From Rubrivivax sp. (GTDB lineage: Bacteria > Pseudomonadota > Gammaproteobacteria > Burkholderiales > Burkholderiaceae_C), in contig JADZCL010000148.1 of NCBI GenBank assembly GCA_020851615.1, positions 1 to 6,548 of the forward strand: a DNA stretch of 6,548 bases, in the 5' to 3' direction. Position numbers and translations under genes: made by a program. Position 1 is the first letter of the stretch; every line of letters begins with the position of its first letter. The notes under the pieces were generated by a model. That model was not told where the DNA came from. It was given only the letters and a program-made list of their open reading frames with translations, and did not search any database. Shown here in pieces: positions 1-6,548 of this stretch.

Positions 1-8
1 AGCCCGCG

Positions 9-2858
<2,850 letters not shown>

Positions 2859-2868
2859 GGCGCGCGCT

Positions 2869-2901
2869 GCAGGCGCTCGCCGGCGCGTCCTCAGTGCCTG
2901 C
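2869..2901 (+). terminator. Candidate hairpin terminator after acnA
   Basis: Ten bases after the acnA stop, 2869-2877 (GCAGGCGCT) can pair with 2893-2901 (AGTGCCTGC). In the plus-strand RNA this gives a nine-pair stem with one G-U pair and a 15-base loop. The arm overlaps the cueR stop codon on the other strand. There is no T-run afterwards, so a canonical intrinsic terminator is not shown. In the cueR-direction RNA the wobble becomes an A-C mismatch, so the stem is weaker. The convergent arrangement makes a terminator here plausible, but such stems also arise by chance in GC-rich DNA. Confidence 0.3.
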
Positions 2902-3340
2902 CACGCCGCGCGAGCGCGCCGCGGCGGGCCGCGGGCGCAGCAGGGGCGTCGCCGCTGTGCTCCAGGCCGGCCAGGATCGGGCAGTCGGGCCGCTCGTCAC
3001 CGGCGCAGCAGCCGATCAGCGTGCGCAGCGTGTCGGCCATCTGGCGCAGCGCCTGCATGCGCAGCTCGAGGTCGGCGATGTGCTGCTGCGCCAGGCGCTT
3101 GACATCGGCGCTCTTGCGCGACTTGTCTTGCCACAGGGCGAGCAGCTCGGCGATCTCGGCCACTGCAAAGCCCAGGTCGCGTGCGCGGCGGATGAACTGC
3201 AGCCGGTGCACGTCGGCCTGCGTGTAGGCGCGGTAGCCCGAGTCGCTGCGGCTGGCTGCAGGGATGAGCCCGGTCTGCTCGTAGTAGCGGATCATCTTGG
3301 CCGACACGCCCGAGGCGCGTGCCGCGGCACCGATGTTCAT
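2891..3340 (-). CDS. cueR: Cu(I)-responsive MerR-family transcriptional regulator CueR
   Basis: A dimeric cytoplasmic regulator that binds the spacer of target promoters and, on binding Cu(I), untwists the DNA to activate transcription. The 149-residue protein has the MerR winged helix-turn-helix at about 1-70 (MNIGAAARASGVSAKMIRYY, then SGYRAYT and DVHRLQFIRRARDLGF). A long dimerisation helix follows at about 78-110. The metal loop is C112-AGDERPD-C120, the same cysteine positions and spacing as E. coli CueR. S77 matches the residue linked to preference for monovalent ions, which argues against MerR, ZntR and PbrR. C111 is an extra adjacent cysteine. The C-terminus beyond about 128 is an Ala/Arg-rich tail that makes the protein longer than E. 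coli CueR (about 135 residues). The ATG has an AGGAG (3350-3354) nine bases upstream. It begins 27 bases after the copA stop on the same strand, so co-transcription and autoregulation through the copA promoter are likely. The closest alternative is a copper/silver/gold sensor of the same subfamily. Confidence 0.93.
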   Translation of the reverse strand: MNIGAAARASGVSAKMIRYYEQTGLIPAASRSDSGYRAYTQADVHRLQFIRRARDLGFAVAEIAELLALWQDKSRKSADVKRLAQQHIADLELRMQALRQMADTLRTLIGCCAGDERPDCPILAGLEHSGDAPAAPAARRGALARRGRH

Positions 3341-3349
3341 GGCGGTGTG

Positions 3350-3354
3350 CTCCT
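3350..3354 (-). promoter_or_regulatory. Ribosome binding site of cueR
   Basis: The minus strand reads AGGAG here, nine bases before the cueR ATG and inside the 27-base gap after the copA stop. It supports the ATG at 3340 and independent translation initiation of cueR on a shared copA-cueR transcript. I see no -35/-10 pair in this gap. Confidence 0.7.
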
Positions 3355-3367
3355 GCCGTGCAAGACG

Positions 3368-5875
3368 TCAATGCGCCGCCGCCCCGGCCAGCGGCGGCTG
3401 GAAACGCCGCAGCCGCAAGGCGTTGCCCAGCACGAATACGCTCGACAGCGCCATCGCCCCGGCGGCGAACACGGGTGACAGCAGCAGCCCGTAGGCCGGG
3501 TACAGGACGCCCGCGGCGAGCGGGATCAAGGCGGTGTTGTAGCCGAAGGCCCAGAACAGGTTCTGCGCAATGTTGCCGAGGGTGGCGCGCGACAGGGCGA
3601 TCGCGTTGGGTACGCCCTGCAGGTTGCCCGACATCAGCACCACGTCGGCCGACTCCACCGCCACGTCGGTGCCGGTGCCGATCGCCAGACCGACATCGGC
3701 TGCGGCCAGCGCCGGTGCGTCGTTGATGCCATCGCCGACGAAGGCCACCGGCCCGTGGGTGGCGCGCAGGCGCTGCAGCGCATCGACCTTGCCGGCCGGC
3801 AGCACCTCGGCCACCACCTCGTCGATGCCCAGTTGCCGCGCGATCGCCTCGGCGGTGCGCCGGTTGTCGCCGGTCACCATGGCCACCTTCAGGCCGAGCC
3901 GGTGCAGCGCGTCGATGGCCGTCGGTGTGCTGGGCTTGATCGGGTCGGCCACGGCGATGATGGCCGCCAGGCGGCCGTCGATGGCGGCGTACATCGGCGA
4001 CTTGCCTTCGCTGGCCAGCCTTGTCGCGGTGGGGGCAAAGCCCGTCACGTCCAGGCCGAGCGCGTGCATCCAGCGGTCGGCGCCGACTTCCACGCGCAGC
4101 CCGCCGGCCAGCGCGCGCACGCCCATGCCGGTGATCGATTCGAAGGCCCCGGCCGCGGGCAGCGTGAGGCCCTCGTGCGTGGCAGCGGCGACGATGGCGC
4201 GGGCGATCGGATGCTCGGAGCGCGCCTCTACCGCCGCCACTCTGGCGAGCACGTCCGCCCGCGCAAAGCCCGCGGCGACCTCCAGGTCGGTGAGCACGGG
4301 GCGACCCTCGGTCAGCGTGCCGGTCTTGTCCACCGCCACCACGCGGGCGTCCTTGAGCGACTGCAGCGCCTCGCCCTTGCGGAAGAGCACGCCGATCTCG
4401 GCCCCGCGGCCGGTGCCGACCATGATCGAGGTCGGCGTCGCCAGCCCCATTGCGCAGGGGCAGGCGATGATCAGCACCGCCACTGCGTTGACGAGCGCGA
4501 AGGACAGCGCAGGCGCCGGCCCGAACACGAGCCAGGTCAGAAAGGTCAGCCCCGCGGCCGCCATCACGGCCGGCACGAACCACATCGTCACCTTGTCGAC
4601 CACGGCCTGGATCGGCAGCTTGGAGCCCTGCGCCTCTTCGACCATGCGGATGATCTGCGCCAGCATCGTCTGTGCGCCCACGGCGCTGGCGCGCAGCGTG
4701 AAGGCTCCGGTCTGGTTGACGGTGCCGCCGACGACTGCGCTGCCGGCGTTCTTCTCGACCGGGATCGGCTCGCCGGTGATCATCGACTCGTCGACGAAGC
4801 TCGTGCCCTCGGTCAGTTCGCCGTCAACCGGGATGCGCTCGCCCGGGCGCACCTGCACGAGGTCGTCCACGCGCACCTGGTCGATCGGCACGTCGACGGT
4901 GCGACCCTCGCGCAGCACATGCGCCACCCGGGGCTGCAGGCCCACGAGGCGCTTGATGGCCGCCGAGGTGCGGCCCTTGGCACGCGCTTCGAGCAGGCGG
5001 CCCAGCAGGATCAGCACGACGATCACGGCGGCGGCCTCGTAGTACACGTTCACCGTGCCCGCGGGCAGCCAGCCGGGGGCGAAGGTGGCCACCACCGAGT
5101 AGCCATAGGCTGCGGCCGTGCCGACGGCGACGAGCGAATTCATGTCCGGCACCAGGCGCGCCAGCAGCGGGAAGCCCTTGACGTAGAAGCGCCGCCCGGG
5201 GAAGGCCAGCACCAGCGTCGTGAGGACGAACTGCAGGATCCAGCTCGTGCGCATGCCGAGGGTGGCCATTACCCATTCGTGCATCGCCGGGATCAGGTGC
5301 GAGCCCATCTCGAGCACGAACACCGGCAGCGCCAGCGCCGCGCCGATGACCAGGTCGCGCTCGAGCTGGGCGCGCTCGGCGTCCTTCTTCTGTGCCAGGT
5401 CCTCGCTGCCCTGCAGCGTGCCGTCGACGCTGCGCGCGTCGTAGCCGGCCTTGGCGATGGCGGCCAGGAGCGCGTCGACCGCGGCGTTGCCGCGCACCGT
5501 GGCACGCTCCGAGGCCAGGTTCACCACCGCCTGCTCGACGCCGGGCACGGCAGCCAGCGCGCGCTCGACGCGGCCCACGCAGGAGGCGCAGGTCATGCCC
5601 TCGATGGCGAGCTCGACGCTGCGCGCGGGCACTGCGTAGCCTGCCTTCTGCACGGCCTGGATCAGCGCCATGCGGTCGACCGGACCGGCCGGGCGGATGT
5701 CGGCGCGCTCGGTGGCCAGGTTGACCGCGACGCTGCCCACGCCCTCGACCTTGGCCAGCGCGGCCTCGACCCGACCCACGCAGGACGCGCAAGTCATGCC
5801 CTCGATCGGCAGGCTGATCGTTGCGGCCGGGGCCGCGGTTGCGGTTGCGGGGCGTGGTGCGACCTGCGTGCTCAT
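3368..5875 (-). CDS. copA: Cu(I)-exporting P1B-1-type ATPase CopA
   Basis: An inner-membrane pump that uses ATP to export Cu(I) from the cytoplasm. The 835-residue protein has two N-terminal heavy-metal-associated domains with GMTCASC at 26-32 and 93-99. Eight membrane segments can be placed at about 172-190, 211-226, 245-265, 277-297, 430-450, 457-485, 767-792 and 794-817. Segment 6 carries the transport motif CPC (472-474). Later segments carry YN (779-780) and M808 with SS (811-812), the signature that marks Cu(I)/Ag(I) rather than Zn/Cd/Pb transport. The actuator domain has TGEP (367-370). The P-domain has DKTGT (phospho-acceptor D516), TGDN (668-671) and GDGINDAP (714-721). The N-domain has SEHP (553-556). 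All catalytic residues are intact and the length is typical. The ATG at 5875 has GGAGAG five bases upstream. The gene sits behind a CueR-type promoter and is followed by cueR. There is no separate copZ chaperone gene in the window. A silver-exporting role cannot be excluded from sequence. Confidence 0.97.
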   Translation of the reverse strand: MSTQVAPRPATATAAPAATISLPIEGMTCASCVGRVEAALAKVEGVGSVAVNLATERADIRPAGPVDRMALIQAVQKAGYAVPARSVELAIEGMTCASCVGRVERALAAVPGVEQAVVNLASERATVRGNAAVDALLAAIAKAGYDARSVDGTLQGSEDLAQKKDAERAQLERDLVIGAALALPVFVLEMGSHLIPAMHEWVMATLGMRTSWILQFVLTTLVLAFPGRRFYVKGFPLLARLVPDMNSLVAVGTAAAYGYSVVATFAPGWLPAGTVNVYYEAAAVIVVLILLGRLLEARAKGRTSAAIKRLVGLQPRVAHVLREGRTVDVPIDQVRVDDLVQVRPGERIPVDGELTEGTSFVDESMITGEPIPVEKNAGSAVVGGTVNQTGAFTLRASAVGAQTMLAQIIRMVEEAQGSKLPIQAVVDKVTMWFVPAVMAAAGLTFLTWLVFGPAPALSFALVNAVAVLIIACPCAMGLATPTSIMVGTGRGAEIGVLFRKGEALQSLKDARVVAVDKTGTLTEGRPVLTDLEVAAGFARADVLARVAAVEARSEHPIARAIVAAATHEGLTLPAAGAFESITGMGVRALAGGLRVEVGADRWMHALGLDVTGFAPTATRLASEGKSPMYAAIDGRLAAIIAVADPIKPSTPTAIDALHRLGLKVAMVTGDNRRTAEAIARQLGIDEVVAEVLPAGKVDALQRLRATHGPVAFVGDGINDAPALAAADVGLAIGTGTDVAVESADVVLMSGNLQGVPNAIALSRATLGNIAQNLFWAFGYNTALIPLAAGVLYPAYGLLLSPVFAAGAMALSSVFVLGNALRLRRFQPPLAGAAAH
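5555..5808 (-). repeat. Tandem metal-binding-domain repeat within copA
   Basis: The two HMA domains are a direct repeat with a 201-base (67-residue) period. The block 5555-5607 matches 5756-5808 at 46 of 53 bases by hand alignment. These blocks encode the [13 protein letters not shown] cores of domains 2 and 1. Similarity also continues into the downstream VNLA(S/T)ERA segments. The pattern fits an internal domain duplication, with the DNA similarity held up by protein constraint and biased codon use. Confidence 0.8.
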
Positions 5876-5880
5876 CTCAT

Positions 5881-5886
5881 CTCTCC
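5881..5886 (-). promoter_or_regulatory. Ribosome binding site of copA
   Basis: The minus strand reads GGAGAG, ending five bases before the copA ATG at 5875. Another ATG at 5880-5878 directly abuts this element and runs only two codons to a TGA that overlaps the copA start. The spacing therefore favours 5875 as the real start. Confidence 0.75.
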
Positions 5887-5911
5887 GCTGGCGAAATCCC
5901 GATTGAACCGG

Positions 5912-5942
5912 AGGATGAGGATTGCCACGATGGGAATGTCAA
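5912..5942 (-). promoter_or_regulatory. copA promoter with CueR-type operator
   Basis: On the minus strand the -35 box is TTGACA (5942-5937) and a poor -10 box is CATCCT (5917-5912), separated by exactly 19 bases. This overlong spacer is the hallmark of MerR-family promoters. Inside it, overlapping the -35 by one base, lies a dyad ATTCCCA-TCG-TGGCAAT (5937-5921), with six of seven arm pairs complementary. The half-site TGGCAAT and the position resemble CueR boxes upstream of other proteobacterial copA genes. The predicted transcript start would be near 5905, leaving a leader of about 30 bases before the copA ATG. The -10 matches consensus at only three of six positions, consistent with a promoter that needs activator-induced distortion. 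Binding by the CueR encoded downstream is inferred. Confidence 0.8.
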
Positions 5943-5955
5943 GCGGCGGCTGCAG

Positions 5956-5985
5956 CGGCCGCGGCGGGCCGGCCGGCAGCGGCCG
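5956..5985 (-). repeat. GC-rich inverted repeat after the HNH gene
   Basis: CGGCCGC (5956-5962) is complementary to GCGGCCG (5979-5985), giving a seven-pair perfect stem around a 16-base loop. It begins three bases past the HNH stop codon and ends 13 bases before the copA -35 box. It could halt HNH-gene transcription ahead of the regulated copA promoter, but no T-run follows. The whole stretch is low-complexity G+C, so chance pairing is possible. Confidence 0.35.
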
Positions 5986-5988
5986 TGC

Positions 5989-6546
5989 TCAGCCGTGCAG
6001 CCGGCTGCTGCGCGGCACGCTGGCGAGCAGGAAATCCATCTGGTCGGCGAGGATGCGCCGCCCGCGCAGGATCATGTCTTCGTGCAGGCTGGGCACGTAG
6101 GGCAGGTAGAGCAGGCTCATGTGCGCCTCCTCGGGCAGGCGGTTGCCCTTGTGACCGTTGCACGCGCGGCAGGCGGTGATGCAGTTCATCCAGCTGTCCA
6201 CACCGCCGCGCGAGACGGGCACGATGTGCTCGCGTGTGAGCGCCTCCTCGCCGCCGTGGCAGCCGCAATAGGCGCACAGGTGGCGGTCACGCGCGAACAG
6301 CTTGGTGTTGGTGAGCGCCGGCGCCAGCCGCCAGGCGCGCGCGGGCACGCTGCCGCGCACGGCGACGATGGGATGCAGCTCGATGATCGACTGCCTGCCG
6401 GTCGTGCGCTGGATGCCCCCGCGCAGCACCACGCAGGCGTGGCCGATCGTCCACGCCACCGCATCACTGGCGTAGAGGACCGCCGCTTCCCGGGCCGAGA
6501 CCCAGGCCTGCGGCCGCCCGGAGACATCGAGCTGCAGCACGTCCAT
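5989..6546 (-). CDS. Stand-alone HNH endonuclease family protein
   Basis: A predicted cytoplasmic metal-dependent nuclease of the HNH superfamily (McrA-like). The 185-residue protein has a largely uncharacterised N-terminal region (about 1-80) with the start MDVLQLDVSGRPQAW. The HNH fold lies at about 84-135: CAYC (91-94), TREHIVPVSRGG (105-of-fold start, H107), N121 in WMNC, CRAC (126-129) and H132. The two CxxC pairs should bind a structural zinc, and H107, N121 and H132 are the likely HNH catalytic triad. The C-terminal part (about 140-178, LLYLPYVPSLHEDMILRGRR) looks like a conserved extension. I recall near-identical architecture in many Burkholderiales and other proteobacteria, with no known biological role. 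There is no partner methylase, toxin-antitoxin or phage gene nearby, so restriction or defence is not supported. The ATG at 6546 fits the family start, but only two bases precede it and the ribosome binding site is outside the window. It runs in the same direction as copA, 113 bases upstream. Confidence 0.88.
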   Translation of the reverse strand: MDVLQLDVSGRPQAWVSAREAAVLYASDAVAWTIGHACVVLRGGIQRTTGRQSIIELHPIVAVRGSVPARAWRLAPALTNTKLFARDRHLCAYCGCHGGEEALTREHIVPVSRGGVDSWMNCITACRACNGHKGNRLPEEAHMSLLYLPYVPSLHEDMILRGRRILADQMDFLLASVPRSSRLHG

Positions 6547-6548
6547 CG

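Noticed and set aside
3341..3367. A separate cueR promoter or a copZ chaperone gene between copA and cueR
   Set aside because: The gap is only 27 bases and holds a ribosome binding site but no -35/-10 pair. There is no room for a gene.
2997..4583. 528-codon open frame on the minus strand spanning the copA end and cueR
   Set aside because: It is an alternative frame of copA and cueR, dominated by Arg, Gly and Ala, with no motifs. The true frames contain complete CopA and CueR signatures.
3570..5042. 490-codon open frame on the plus strand within copA
   Set aside because: A Ser/Thr/Ala/Pro-rich shadow frame with no domain and no ribosome binding site that stands out. It is fully inside copA.
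5873..5880. Two-codon reading frame (ATG AGA TGA) overlapping the copA start, a possible leader peptide
   Set aside because: Its ATG directly abuts the GGAGAG element with no spacing, so initiation there is unlikely. It is better explained by the ATGAGATGAG sequence next to the true start.
3755..6100. Long 781-codon open frame on the plus strand, antisense to copA
   Set aside because: Its His/Arg/Gly/Asp-rich composition with no recognisable domain is what an antisense frame of a GC-rich gene gives. The copA frame opposite has every family motif intact.
5989..6546. HNH gene as part of a homing intron, restriction or phage-defence system
   Set aside because: copA and acnA are uninterrupted. 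No methylase, integrase, inverted-repeat ends or immunity gene is visible, and codon use matches the neighbours.

Overview
The window is very GC-rich, densely coded chromosomal DNA. It holds four genes: acnA on the plus strand, and copA, cueR and an HNH nuclease gene on the minus strand. Codon third positions are nearly all G or C. The AcnA sequence style (such as its N-terminus and the residues around QDFTGVP and [15 protein letters not shown]) and the HNH protein resemble those I recall from betaproteobacteria of the order Burkholderiales (Rubrivivax/Leptothrix-like). This placement is recognition, not a database result.

Layout: positions 9-2858 (+) encode a complete aconitase A, whose C-terminus faces the copper genes. 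A 32-base gap separates its stop from the stop of the convergent cueR (2891-3340, -). A hairpin spans this gap and the cueR stop codon. A further 27 bases separate the cueR start from the stop of copA (3368-5875, -), so copA and cueR look like one two-gene transcript with copA first. Upstream of copA, in a 113-base gap, is a recognisable MerR/CueR-type promoter: -35 TTGACA, a 19-base spacer, and an almost perfect dyad in the spacer. The HNH nuclease gene (5989-6546, -) lies upstream in the same direction, with a GC-rich inverted repeat just past its stop. Its N-terminus falls at the window edge.

How the genes work together: CueR senses cytoplasmic Cu(I) and is expected to switch on the copA promoter. 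CopA then pumps Cu(I) out of the cytoplasm. Because cueR lies downstream of copA with no obvious promoter of its own, CueR probably also raises its own level. Aconitase is a [4Fe-4S] dehydratase, a class known to be damaged by excess copper. It is convergent with the copper genes, however, so any link is only positional. The HNH protein belongs to a recognisable stand-alone family, but its role is not known to me.

I found no RNA genes, mobile elements, CRISPR arrays or signs of recent transfer, and no undescribed system. No gene-free stretch exceeds 300 bases. The most informative non-coding element is the copA operator/promoter.
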